A stretch of 64,000 nt of DNA from Sphingomonas sp. LY54. GTDB lineage: Bacteria; Pseudomonadota; Alphaproteobacteria; Sphingomonadales; Sphingomonadaceae. Positions within the stretch are counted from its first letter, which is position 1. Each line of letters starts with the position of its first letter. The translations under genes were made by a program, and so were the position numbers. The stretch lies in the NCBI RefSeq assembly GCF_035594035.1, contig NZ_CP141588.1:2067501-2131500 (forward strand), written 5' to 3'. This document shows, piece after piece, positions 42,943 to 50,996 of the stretch. The notes below the pieces were generated by a model. That model made no database searches. It was not told the origin of the DNA and was given only the letters and a program-made list of their open reading frames with translations.

Positions 42943-43626
42943 CTAGCGCGAAGCAGCCACACTGCTCCAGAATTCTTCGGCGAAATCCTCGACCCGGAGC
43001 GACGCGGGCGGCGAGACGAACCCCCCCGAGCCCAGCAGAACTGGTTTGACCCCGTCGCTGAGGTTTCGAATCGCCGAAAGAAGGTTGATGCAGCCGCTCC
43101 GGAATACGTCGCTCATAAGACGATCGATGTTCAACGTGCTTACGGGAATCGCGCTCTGGCTAATGATTTCGCCGGCATCCACCGCCTCGCTGACATAATG
43201 CACCGTGGTCCCGACGATCTTGCAGCCCTGTTCGATAGCGAGGCGCACCGGTTCCACGCCGATTGCTCCCTTGAATAGCGGCAAAAGCGAGTAATGGAGA
43301 TTGATCATGCGCCCACTGAAGGCGCCGACGGTTTTAGAATCCAGAATTTTGTGGATGTTGGTGACGATAACATCCGGCCGAAGCTCTTGGAGTGCCGCAC
43401 CCAGTTCTTCGGGCTCGGCCCGCGAATAGCGGATGACGTAGGTGGGTATCTGGCGAGCCTCGCAATAAGCGAGAGCCGGGCAATCACGGTCTGCCACCAC
43501 TCCAACGAGTTCCGCGCCGGGAAGCTGTCCCTGTTCGATGGCGCGGTGGATGAACCGTAGGTTCCCGCCGCCGCCTGAAACCAGGAATACGATGCGTTGC
43601 TTGGCGCCAGCAGTCACCACGGTCAT
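42943..43626 (-). CDS. sugar N-formyltransferase-like protein (PurN-type fold)
   Basis: A 227-residue formyltransferase. The N-terminal RIVFLVSGGGGNLRFIHRAI resembles PurN. The catalytic elements are INLHYSLLPLFKGAIGVEP (Asn and His of the active site) and VHYVSEAVDAGEIISQS (the Asp). It transfers a formyl group from N10-formyltetrahydrofolate to an amine. PurN itself is usually elsewhere and of different context; here the gene overlaps a DegT aminotransferase gene by 4 bases and follows rmlA and rmlB. That order matches synthesis of a dTDP-4-formamido-4,6-dideoxyhexose, as with VioA/VioF (inference). Confidence 0.82.
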   Translation of the reverse strand: MTVVTAGAKQRIVFLVSGGGGNLRFIHRAIEQGQLPGAELVGVVADRDCPALAYCEARQIPTYVIRYSRAEPEELGAALQELRPDVIVTNIHKILDSKTVGAFSGRMINLHYSLLPLFKGAIGVEPVRLAIEQGCKIVGTTVHYVSEAVDAGEIISQSAIPVSTLNIDRLMSDVFRSGCINLLSAIRNLSDGVKPVLLGSGGFVSPPASLRVEDFAEEFWSSVAASR

Positions 43627-44834
43627 CCCTGGGCCGGCGTACCGATGAGTTCCAGCAGGTGATCGCAGACATAGTCGGCGTCATCCGGCGTCATGCTGGC
43701 GCTGATGGGCAGCGTCAGGATGAGCGGCGCCAGCGCTTCCGTTTCCGGCAACGAGCCTGAACCCATGCCCTCGTAGAGCGGCATGGTGTGCAGCGGGTGA
43801 TAATGGAGCGATGCACCGATATTGGCATCGCGCATCCGCATCAGCAAAGCGTCGCGGGTGAGGCCGGCGGCCGCCAGCGCTTCGGGAGACAGGCGCACCA
43901 GCATCAGATGATGGGCATGCTCGGGACGGCCGACCCCCGCCTGGAACTCCGCCACGCCCTGGTTGGAGAGCCGCGAAACGTAGCGCTGCGCGATCTCCAG
44001 CCGCTTGGCCTGCATCTCGTCGAAGCGGGCGAGCTGGGCGCGCCCGATCGCCGCCTGCAAGTCGGTATAGTTCATCTTGTAGCCGAGGGTGTCGATGCCG
44101 CCGTTGAACGTAACGTTCGGATTGGTGAAGCGCCGCCAGGCGTCGGCGGGCAAGGCGTGGAGGCGCAGCGACCGGACCTTGTCGGCCAGGACGTCGTCCG
44201 CCGTCGCGACTGCGCCGCCTTCGGCGGTCGACAAATTCTTGTTGGCGTAGAAGCTGTAGCAGACGAGGTTGCCCGAAGCGCCGATGGGGCGGCCCTGCCG
44301 GTCGGTGGTGCCCAAAGCGTGGGCCGCGTCCTCGACGATGGCGACGCCCTCCGGCAGCACTGCACGAATTCCATCAATATCGGCTGCCAGCCCGCCCATA
44401 TGCACGGGCATCACCGCCTTGGTGCGGGTGGTCAGCTTGTCGGCCACGCTCTCAGGCGTGATGCAGAAAGTGCGGGGGTCGATGTCGGCAAAGACCGGCT
44501 TGGCGCCCAGATAAAGCGCGGCATTGGCCGTGCTGCACCACGTCAGGCTGGGCACGATCACCTCGTCGTCCGGTCCGACGCCCAAAGCGAGAAGCGAGAG
44601 AAACAGCGCGGAGGTGCAGGAATTGACCGTCAGGACATGCCGGGCGCCGGTCGCTTCAGCGAGATCGGCTTCGAATGCCGCCGTCTCGTTTCCCTGGCCG
44701 ATCCAGCCGCTCCGCATCACCGCGACCACGGCGGCGATTTCGGCCTCCGTGAAGTCGGGGCGGCCGAACGCCAGATACTCCGCTCTTTTCTCGATCGCCA
44801 TGCCGGCTGAATCCTCTTGCGCTTTTTTGAACAT
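43623..44834 (-). CDS. DegT/DnrJ/EryC1/StrS sugar aminotransferase
   Basis: A 403-residue PLP enzyme that aminates keto-sugars on nucleotides. Motifs: VNSCTSALFLSLLALGVGP, VPSLTWCSTANAALYLGAKP, VEDAAHALGT, and the PLP lysine Lys199 in YANKNLSTAEGG. With RmlA and RmlB just upstream the substrate is probably dTDP-4-keto-6-deoxyglucose, giving a dTDP-4-amino sugar. The ATG at 44834 is chosen because GAGGGGGA lies a few bases upstream and it starts 14 bases after the rmlA stop. A longer frame adds 50 residues of Arg/Pro-rich sequence that is rmlA shadow; the next Met is at 44801. Confidence 0.9.
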   Translation of the reverse strand: MFKKAQEDSAGMAIEKRAEYLAFGRPDFTEAEIAAVVAVMRSGWIGQGNETAAFEADLAEATGARHVLTVNSCTSALFLSLLALGVGPDDEVIVPSLTWCSTANAALYLGAKPVFADIDPRTFCITPESVADKLTTRTKAVMPVHMGGLAADIDGIRAVLPEGVAIVEDAAHALGTTDRQGRPIGASGNLVCYSFYANKNLSTAEGGAVATADDVLADKVRSLRLHALPADAWRRFTNPNVTFNGGIDTLGYKMNYTDLQAAIGRAQLARFDEMQAKRLEIAQRYVSRLSNQGVAEFQAGVGRPEHAHHLMLVRLSPEALAAAGLTRDALLMRMRDANIGASLHYHPLHTMPLYEGMGSGSLPETEALAPLILTLPISASMTPDDADYVCDHLLELIGTPAQG

Positions 44835-44848
44835 GCTGGCCGTCCCCC

Positions 44849-45730
44849 TCAATATCCGGGGCGGGTTTCGTCGGCCAGATCGGCCAGATATCGGCCGTAA
44901 CCCGTCTTGCCGAGCTCCTCGCCGCGTCGGCGCAAGGTCGCCCGATCGACCCAGCCCGCATAGAAGGCGATCTCCTCGAGGCACGCGACCTTGAATCCCT
45001 GGCGATGCTCGACGGTCTGCACGAACTGCGACGCTTCGAGCAGGCTGTCGTGGGTGCCGGTGTCGAGCCAGGCATAGCCGCGGCCCAACATTTCGACATA
45101 GAGCTGGCCGCGTTCCAGATAGACCTGGTTCACGCTCGTGATCTCGAGTTCGCCGCGGCCCGAAGGACGCACGTTGCGGGCGATGTCGACCACCTGTGCA
45201 TCATAGAAATAGAGCCCCGTCACGGCCCAGTTCGACCGCGGCGTCGCAGGCTTTTCCTCGATCGATACCGCGCGCAGCTGATCGTCGAACTCGACGATGC
45301 CAAAGCGCTCGGGGTCGCGGACCTGATAGCCGAAGACCGTCGCCCCAAACGAGCGTTCGGCCGCGGCGATCAGCTTGGGGGAGAGGCGCGGCCCGTAGAA
45401 GAGATTGTCGCCGAGCACGAGGGCGACCGGCCCTCCGGCTATGAATTCCTCGCCGATCAGGAAGGCCTCGGCAATGCCATTGGGCTTTGCCTGGGTCGCG
45501 TAGCTGAACGAGACGCCAATGTCGCTCCCGTCGCCGAGCAACCGCTTGAACGCGCCCGCGTCCTCCGGCGTGGTAATGATCAGGATGTCCCGGATGCCGG
45601 CCAGCATCAGCACCGAGATGGGGTAATAGATCAGCGGCTTGTCGTATACCGGAAGCAGCTGTTTCGATGTCGACAGCGTGAGCGGATGAAGACGCGTGCC
45701 GGTGCCGCCGGCCAGTACGATGCCCTTCAC
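44849..45730 (-). CDS. rmlA: glucose-1-phosphate thymidylyltransferase
   Basis: A 293-residue nucleotidyltransferase making dTDP-glucose from dTTP and glucose 1-phosphate. The start [20 protein letters not shown] is the family nucleotide-binding signature, followed by [28 protein letters not shown] and the substrate segment [15 protein letters not shown]. The GTG at 45730 is preferred: it overlaps the rmlB stop (GTGA) and gives the normal length. The longer in-frame ATG at 45829 is inside rmlB. It is the second step-pair member of the dTDP-sugar part of the operon. Confidence 0.95.
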   Translation of the reverse strand: MKGIVLAGGTGTRLHPLTLSTSKQLLPVYDKPLIYYPISVLMLAGIRDILIITTPEDAGAFKRLLGDGSDIGVSFSYATQAKPNGIAEAFLIGEEFIAGGPVALVLGDNLFYGPRLSPKLIAAAERSFGATVFGYQVRDPERFGIVEFDDQLRAVSIEEKPATPRSNWAVTGLYFYDAQVVDIARNVRPSGRGELEITSVNQVYLERGQLYVEMLGRGYAWLDTGTHDSLLEASQFVQTVEHRQGFKVACLEEIAFYAGWVDRATLRRRGEELGKTGYGRYLADLADETRPGY

Positions 45731-46803
45731 AATGCGACAGCCTGTTTCTCGCTGGCCAGGCCCAGCCTTTCGCGCGCGTAGCGGTCGGAATGGATTTCGG
45801 CGCACCACCCGCGATTGGCCAGATACCATTCGATCGTGCGGCGAAGCCCGCTGGCAAAACTGTGCCTTGGCTCCCAGCCCAGTTCGCGCGACACTTTCTG
45901 ATTGTCGATGGCGTAGCGGCGGTCGTGGCCGGGGCGGTCGGAAACGGTCGTGATCAAATCGGCAAAGCGGGCGATGCCGTCCGGCTTGGGAATGTCGAGT
46001 TCTTCCAGAATGTCACAGATCGCCCTTATCACTTCGATGTTGGTGCGCTCGCTCAGCCCGCCAATATTGTAGGTTTCGCCGACGACCCCGCGTGTCACGA
46101 CCTGATACAGGGCCTCGGCATGATCCTCGACATAGATCCAGTCGCGGATCTGAAGGCCGTCGCCATAGACCGGCAGCGGCTTGCCTTCGATCGCGTTCAG
46201 AATCATCAGCGGGATCAGCTTCTCGGGAAATTGCCGCGGACCATAATTGTTCGATGTGTTGCTGACGATGGCGGGCAAGCCGTAGGTGCGCTGCCATGCC
46301 CGCACCAGATGGTCCGACGCCGCTTTCGATGCCGAATAAGGGCTGCTCGGGCTGTAGGGATGGGTCTCGGAAAAGGCCGGTGCGCCCGGCTCGAGGTCGC
46401 CGAATACTTCGTCGGTCGATACGTGGTGAAAGCGGAAGCCTTGCCTTTCGTCGCCCAGCGAGCGCCAGTAATCGAGCACGGCTTCCAAGAGGTTGAAAGT
46501 CCCCAGAATGTTGGTCTGGAGAAAATTCGCCGGAGCGTCGATCGAACGATCGACGTGGGATTCCGCGGCGAGATGCATGATCGCATCGGGGCGGCTGGAC
46601 TCAAGCACCGACCGGATCTGATCCGGCGCGCAGATGTCGGCGTGGGCGAACCGATAGCGGGGATGGCAAATCTCCGCTGCGGCCGGATCGGCCGCATAAG
46701 TCAGCTTATCGAGATTCACGACCTCGTGCGGCGTGTGATCCAGAAGGTAGCGAACGAGCGCCGACCCGATGAAACCCGCCCCGCCGGTGACAAGAATGCG
46801 CAC
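45727..46803 (-). CDS. rmlB: dTDP-glucose 4,6-dehydratase
   Basis: A 358-residue extended SDR enzyme converting dTDP-glucose to dTDP-4-keto-6-deoxyglucose. Motifs: [28 protein letters not shown], the catalytic STDEVFGDL (Thr, Asp, Glu), and [15 protein letters not shown] with Tyr and Lys of the YxxxK motif. No rmlC or rmlD gene is in the window, so the 4-keto intermediate need not go to rhamnose and more likely feeds the aminotransferase next door. It overlaps rmlA by 4 bases and lies 33 bases after the Methyltransf_24 gene. Confidence 0.96.
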   Translation of the reverse strand: MRILVTGGAGFIGSALVRYLLDHTPHEVVNLDKLTYAADPAAAEICHPRYRFAHADICAPDQIRSVLESSRPDAIMHLAAESHVDRSIDAPANFLQTNILGTFNLLEAVLDYWRSLGDERQGFRFHHVSTDEVFGDLEPGAPAFSETHPYSPSSPYSASKAASDHLVRAWQRTYGLPAIVSNTSNNYGPRQFPEKLIPLMILNAIEGKPLPVYGDGLQIRDWIYVEDHAEALYQVVTRGVVGETYNIGGLSERTNIEVIRAICDILEELDIPKPDGIARFADLITTVSDRPGHDRRYAIDNQKVSRELGWEPRHSFASGLRRTIEWYLANRGWCAEIHSDRYARERLGLASEKQAVAL

Positions 46804-46836
46804 CGCTTTCCTCCGTTCAACCTGTAGTTGCGGCTT

Positions 46837-47619
46837 TTAGGCGGTGTAGAACTCGGCGGGGCCGCCGACCATGCCCACCCATTTTCCTTCAAACTCGAAG
46901 ACCATGAACGGCCAATCCTGCCCCTTAACGAAGTCCCGGAAATGCGCGTTGTCCTGAATGTCGTCATACATGACTAACGTGCCGTCATGAAAGGCCGATT
47001 CCAGCGTCTCGTAGGCAAAGCGCCGTCCTTCGTACGACTTGTCGGAATCATAGTGGAAAAGGTCGATCTTCTCAATTTTGGCGGCGATCTGCGGGATGTT
47101 TGCCTGATCCCCGGCCATGAGCAGCGTCCAGCCCTCGCGCAGCTCCGGTTCGACGATATAGCCGACATAGCGCTCGGGATTGGCCAGTCTGAAATAAGGG
47201 AAATCGCTCGAATAAAGCGAGCCGCTGCCGTTCTTGGAGAGCGCGGTCAGGAACGCCCTGGAACTGTACCCGGCGGCGACCCCCGTCTCGACGACCGTTT
47301 GCGGGCGCAGCTTGCGGGTCAGGAAATAGAGAAGGTCGTATGCGCCACCTCCGCCGAGGTCGATGCCGAGCGCCTCGAGCCTCGGGCGCGCCATGGCATG
47401 CTGGTCCTTGGCGAACTGCGACGCCTCTTCCCACATTAAGGCGTCAATTCTTCTGGCCCAGGCGTCGATCGGGCGCGCCTGCGCGCGACACCATTGTTCG
47501 ACCTCCTTGCGCGTGCGCTGTGCATCGCGCTCCCGCCAACGGAGCAGCGCCTTGTGCGCCATCACGCCTCCGTAACCTGGTTTGAGCACGTTTCGAAACA
47601 GGTTCAGTATGGTCGACAT
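46837..47619 (-). CDS. class I SAM-dependent methyltransferase (Methyltransf_24 type)
   Basis: A 260-residue protein with the SAM-binding strand VVETGVAAGYSSRAFLTALS and the later IDLFHYDSDKSYEGRRFAYE and VMYDDIQDNAHFRDF, the pattern of the Methyltransf_24 family found in glycan and secondary-metabolite loci. The chosen start, ATG at 47619, begins MSTILNLFRNVLKPGYGGVM; a frame from 47706 would overlap the phosphatase stop. An acceptor cannot be named. It is first, or second after the phosphatase gene 83 bases upstream, in the long minus-strand unit ending with wzx. Confidence 0.85.
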   Translation of the reverse strand: MSTILNLFRNVLKPGYGGVMAHKALLRWRERDAQRTRKEVEQWCRAQARPIDAWARRIDALMWEEASQFAKDQHAMARPRLEALGIDLGGGGAYDLLYFLTRKLRPQTVVETGVAAGYSSRAFLTALSKNGSGSLYSSDFPYFRLANPERYVGYIVEPELREGWTLLMAGDQANIPQIAAKIEKIDLFHYDSDKSYEGRRFAYETLESAFHDGTLVMYDDIQDNAHFRDFVKGQDWPFMVFEFEGKWVGMVGGPAEFYTA

Positions 47620-47702
47620 AAAGGGCCTTGCAGAATTCAGGAATATGATCGCGACGCTAGGCAGCAAAGGGCAGTTTGGCAACGACCCTGTTACTTTGCG
47701 TC

Positions 47703-48467
47703 TCAAGTCGAAAGGAACCAGCGCTCGTCATCTTCGATGGCCAGCGCAGTCAGAATCCCTGTTCGATAGGCGCCCGTGTCGATGGCGATCCGGTTCGGAC
47801 GCTCTTCCACGCCATCGACGATCGTATGACCGTGCACCACGACGAAGCCATGCTCTTTAACATCGCTCAGGAAAGGATCTCGGATCCACCTGAGATCGGA
47901 ATGGACCTGATCGTCCAGCGCAATGCCCGGCCGGATTCCGGCGTGGACGAAAAGATAGTCACCGAACCGAAAGGTGTCCGCAAAGCTTTCGAGAAATTCA
48001 GCGTGGCCGCGGGGCACCTGCGACGCCAAAATTCGCAGGGCCTCCTGCTCTTCGACCCGCTTGAGGCTGTCGGCCTCGATGCCATAGCTGTCGGCGCACT
48101 CCTTGCCGCCGAACCGCAGCCAGCTGTCGAGGATGCCGCGTTCGCCGCGCAACAGCCGGATCAGCACTTCCTCATGGTTGCCCGCTAGGAAAATGGGCCG
48201 GCCGAAAGGCGGCCGATATGTGCGAAGGCGCTCCACCACACCCGAGGAATCCGGCCCCCGGTCGACAAGATCGCCGAGGAAGATGATGAAAGTCTTCTTC
48301 GGCGCACGGGAGGTCGCATCCGCTTCGATTTTGGCGAGAAGATCATCCAGGAGGTCAAGCCGGCCATGGATGTCGCCGACTGCATAAGCGCGCGCTCCGA
48401 CGGCGCCTTTCGGAGGAAGAGGTCCGTGATTCACCAGCCCGCGAGTCAGGCGCTTCAGGATGCTCAC
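47703..48467 (-). CDS. PP1/PrpA-like metallophosphoesterase
   Basis: A 254-residue calcineurin-like phosphatase. Metal-binding and catalytic motifs are intact: YAVGDIHGRLDLLDDLL, FLGDLVDRGPDSSGVVERL, FLAGNHEEVLIRLL and VVVHGHTIVDG. This pattern is that of PP1-like bacterial phosphatases (PrpA/lambda phosphatase), which remove phosphate from Ser/Thr and sometimes His or Tyr. A GTG at 48467 with GGGAGA nine bases upstream is preferred; the frame extends to 48593. It is upstream of and co-oriented with the sugar-synthesis unit, so it could oppose the Wzc kinase, since no Wzb is present (hypothesis). Confidence 0.85.
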   Translation of the reverse strand: MSILKRLTRGLVNHGPLPPKGAVGARAYAVGDIHGRLDLLDDLLAKIEADATSRAPKKTFIIFLGDLVDRGPDSSGVVERLRTYRPPFGRPIFLAGNHEEVLIRLLRGERGILDSWLRFGGKECADSYGIEADSLKRVEEQEALRILASQVPRGHAEFLESFADTFRFGDYLFVHAGIRPGIALDDQVHSDLRWIRDPFLSDVKEHGFVVVHGHTIVDGVEERPNRIAIDTGAYRTGILTALAIEDDERWFLST

Positions 48468-48670
48468 CGTGTCCACTCTCCCTCGGCCCCCACGGCCGTT
48501 TATTGGAATGGGGCGTCTAGACAGGGAATCATGGACGGGGAGCAAGCTAAAACGCAAGGCTTCGCGCCCTCCGGAAAAATTGATGGCATTCATTGTCGCG
48601 CAAGGGAAGTTCCCGTAATCGGTTGTTTCAACGGGATATCGTCTGGCCGGCTGGCGAGGGAATTTGATTG

Positions 48671-48943
48671 ATGGGAAAGCTGTTTCACGTGGCCACCGCC
48701 GTCGCGGTTGGCATCGCTGGTGCCGGAGCGGGGAGCGCTCAAACCTACGATTGTGACGGCGCGCAGCGCGGCCTGACGGCCAAAAGACAGGATGTCGAAC
48801 AGACGGTCCGGAAATATTCTGCCTGCGTAGCGAGCAGCAAGTTCGATAATAATTGCAGCGATGAGTTCACGCGTCTGCGCCACGCGCATGCCGATTACGA
48901 GCGGGCCGTGCTGGATACCCGGCGCTATTGCGGCCTTCGCTAG
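48671..48943 (+). CDS. small exported cysteine-containing protein
   Basis: A 90-residue protein with a signal peptide (MGKLFHVATAVAVGIAGAGAGSAQT) and a mature part of about 65 residues with four cysteines (YDCDG, YSACVAS, NNCSD, RYCGLR), enough for two disulfides in the periplasm. The middle is helical and charged. It is not a family I recognise. It stands alone on the plus strand between the phosphatase and a glycosyltransferase gene, ending 3 bases before the convergent gene. An in-frame TTG lies one codon earlier. Confidence 0.68.
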   Translation: MGKLFHVATAVAVGIAGAGAGSAQTYDCDGAQRGLTAKRQDVEQTVRKYSACVASSKFDNNCSDEFTRLRHAHADYERAVLDTRRYCGLR

Positions 48944-48946
48944 AGG

Positions 48947-50083
48947 CTAGTTCTCGGCGCGCATTCCATCATACAGTTGCTCATAGCGGCGACGAATTGC
49001 GTCCATCGAGAATTCCGCAACGATACGTTCGCGACCCTTCGCGCCTAGTTTTTCGCGCACCTCTTCTTCAAGCGAAGCCAAAGACGTGAGCGCCTCCGCC
49101 AATGCGACGGGATCCGCAGGCGGCACCGTGAGGCCGGCATCGCCGAGCAGTTCGGCCGAATCCCCGACTGTGGTCGTGACGCTCGGTCGCCCCACGCTCA
49201 TCGCCTCGGCCAGCACGTTGGGAAAGCCTTCGCCGATCGAGTGCAGGCAGAAGAGGTCGAGCGCCCCTAGGCATTCGATCACATCCGTTCGCTCGCCGAG
49301 CAGTCGAAACTTCTCCGGACACCCCGTGGCGCCGATCCAGGCGTTGAGTTCCGGATTGGAGGAATCGTTCCCGCGACCCATCATCACGAAATATGCAGAG
49401 GGGATGGCCGCAGCCACCTGTGCCGCTGCGGCGACGAAGCCGCGCTGATCCTTTTGTGCGCTGAAGCGGCCGGCGCTTCCGATCACTAGCGCGTCTTCCG
49501 GCAGCTCCCATTCGATCCGTTTGCGCGCTCGCTGTTCCGCGGTGGGCAGGCCCGGGATCGAATAGCCATTCGGAATGAACACCGATTTCGCGGGATCGTA
49601 GCCCAGTCGCTCATGGATCGCTCTGGCCGAATTTCCAACGTACACGATGCGTTGGGGAATCCGCCTGGATAGGACGGCGCAGGCGCGGCGTACCCAGGTG
49701 GTGGCGCGCGACACGCCCATCTGGGGAGAAATGTCGGCGATGCGGACGCCCCAGGCGATATGCCGAAGTCCGGCTCGCCGGGCCGCCAATCCTCCGATCA
49801 GATCGGCATGGTACATCCAGGTTTGCACGATGTCCGGACGGAGCTCCCGGATCCGTCGCGACAGCCGAAGCACGATACGCGGCAAACCCAGGGGACCGTT
49901 GAGACCCATGGCCTCGACCTCGATCCCTGCGGCTTGCATCGCGGGGCCCACCCTGCCGAGGCCGCGCAACGAGATCACGCGGTGGCGATAGTCAGCGCTT
50001 CCAATATGCGATTCGATGAGCCTCTTCATCATCAACTCGGCGCCGCCGGTCTGAAGGTCGATGATGATGTGGACGATCAACAT
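48947..50083 (-). CDS. glycosyltransferase family 4
   Basis: A 378-residue GT-B glycosyltransferase. The start MLIVHIIIDLQTGGAELMMK has the TGGAE donor-loop typical of GT4, with VQTWMYHADLIGGLAARRAG in the first domain. The second domain shows IGSAGRFSAQKDQRGFVAAA and the EX7E motif in GEGFPNVLAEAMSVGRPSVT. It probably extends the lipid-linked repeat unit. The longer frame to 50176 lacks hydrophobic or family-like sequence. It is a single-gene unit at the edge of the polysaccharide locus. Confidence 0.9.
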   Translation of the reverse strand: MLIVHIIIDLQTGGAELMMKRLIESHIGSADYRHRVISLRGLGRVGPAMQAAGIEVEAMGLNGPLGLPRIVLRLSRRIRELRPDIVQTWMYHADLIGGLAARRAGLRHIAWGVRIADISPQMGVSRATTWVRRACAVLSRRIPQRIVYVGNSARAIHERLGYDPAKSVFIPNGYSIPGLPTAEQRARKRIEWELPEDALVIGSAGRFSAQKDQRGFVAAAAQVAAAIPSAYFVMMGRGNDSSNPELNAWIGATGCPEKFRLLGERTDVIECLGALDLFCLHSIGEGFPNVLAEAMSVGRPSVTTTVGDSAELLGDAGLTVPPADPVALAEALTSLASLEEEVREKLGAKGRERIVAEFSMDAIRRRYEQLYDGMRAEN

Positions 50084-50460
50084 ATCGTCATGAGGCGGTG
50101 CGCGACGGTTATCACCGTCATTGTCAGTAATGGCATCTGGTATCCTGGCCGCCGAGAAAGGGCACCCGCTTAACAAGCCGCGGGAAAACGGAAAAGGCCA
50201 TGCTCGCTTTTCGGAAGGCGGGACGCGTCAGGGCTCCTTTGCCTGGAGCGCCCCCGTCTACGATATGTCCAGCCAATGCGGGCCGGTGGCAAGTTCTGTG
50301 CAAATTCTGGGTAAATGGTGATTTGGTCAGCTGAAATCCGCTGCGTGAGCGGTATCGAACCGCTACCTACATCCATTGATACATAGCCGCCCTTGCTTCG
50401 GTGCTATACTAGCGCTAGCTTCTTTTCTCCAGCGACTCTGCTTGGCTTAGGGAGAAGTCC
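50084..50460. other. 377-bp intergenic region with a tRNA T-arm-like hairpin
   Basis: No gene is seen. At 50348-50364 a perfect hairpin AGCGGT-ATCGA-ACCGCT occurs; on the minus strand it reads AGCGGTTCGATACCGCT, like a tRNA T-arm, but the rest of a tRNA is absent. TATACT at 50405-50410 could be a -10 element for the small gene at 50461, but no good -35 is present. The palindrome CTAGCGCTAG directly follows (50409-50418). Confidence 0.4.
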
Positions 50461-50721
50461 ATGTTGTCGAAAAAAATAAGCGCCTTGGCAGCCGGCGCCT
50501 TGCTGGTCGCATCGACCTCTGCAGTTGCGCAAACGGCGGCGGACACCGCCGCTCCGCTTGCATCTGCCGCGATGGTCCAGAGCAATGACGATGATGATGG
50601 CGGCGTCGACAGCACTACGGCCATTGGGATGGGTTTCCTTCTGCTCGTCATTGTCATCCTGATCGCGACGTCGGGCGGCGGCGATAAGGATGAAGAGCCG
50701 GAGACCCCGGTCAGCCCGTAA
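50461..50721 (+). CDS. small exported single-pass membrane protein with PVSP C-terminus
   Basis: An 86-residue protein with a signal peptide (ISALAAGALLVASTSAVAQT), an acidic NDDDDGG segment, a hydrophobic helix (IGMGFLLLVIVILIATSGGG) and the tail DKDEEPETPVSP. It is a paralog in design of the protein at 15996-16238, which ends DDEPVSP. GGGAGAAG sits seven bases before the ATG. The gene has its own terminator, so it is probably not part of the downstream two-partner secretion unit. Function unknown. Confidence 0.78.
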   Translation: MLSKKISALAAGALLVASTSAVAQTAADTAAPLASAAMVQSNDDDDGGVDSTTAIGMGFLLLVIVILIATSGGGDKDEEPETPVSP

Positions 50722-50743
50722 CCTCAGCCCAGCTTCGGCATTC

Positions 50744-50774
50744 AAGGCGTCCCAGTCAGACTGGGGCGCCTTTT
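50744..50774 (+). terminator. rho-independent terminator
   Basis: GGCGTCCCAGT pairs with ACTGGGGCGCC (one G-U pair) around CAG and is followed by TTTT. It ends the small PVSP gene and separates it from tpsB. Confidence 0.8.
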
Positions 50775-50996
50775 CTATATCCGGGGCCAAGACTGGTCCA
50801 CAGTCGGCGCAATGGCTCATAAGCGAGCATTCGCTTGTTCCCGCGCGATTCTTAATATCGTACAGTAACCTCTTGCAAAACGGGGCGGTCGTCGCTGGCC
50901 CGCCCGGCAAAATACCCTGTTCATATTGGACGCTTTCTGTCTATGCTGCGAATCCCGCCGCGGCTTCACTGCGGCGCTAGGGAAACTCATGGCGGG

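Noticed and set aside
50340..50420. A complete tRNA gene on the minus strand
   Set aside because: Only the T-arm fits. No acceptor, D-arm or anticodon arm could be paired.
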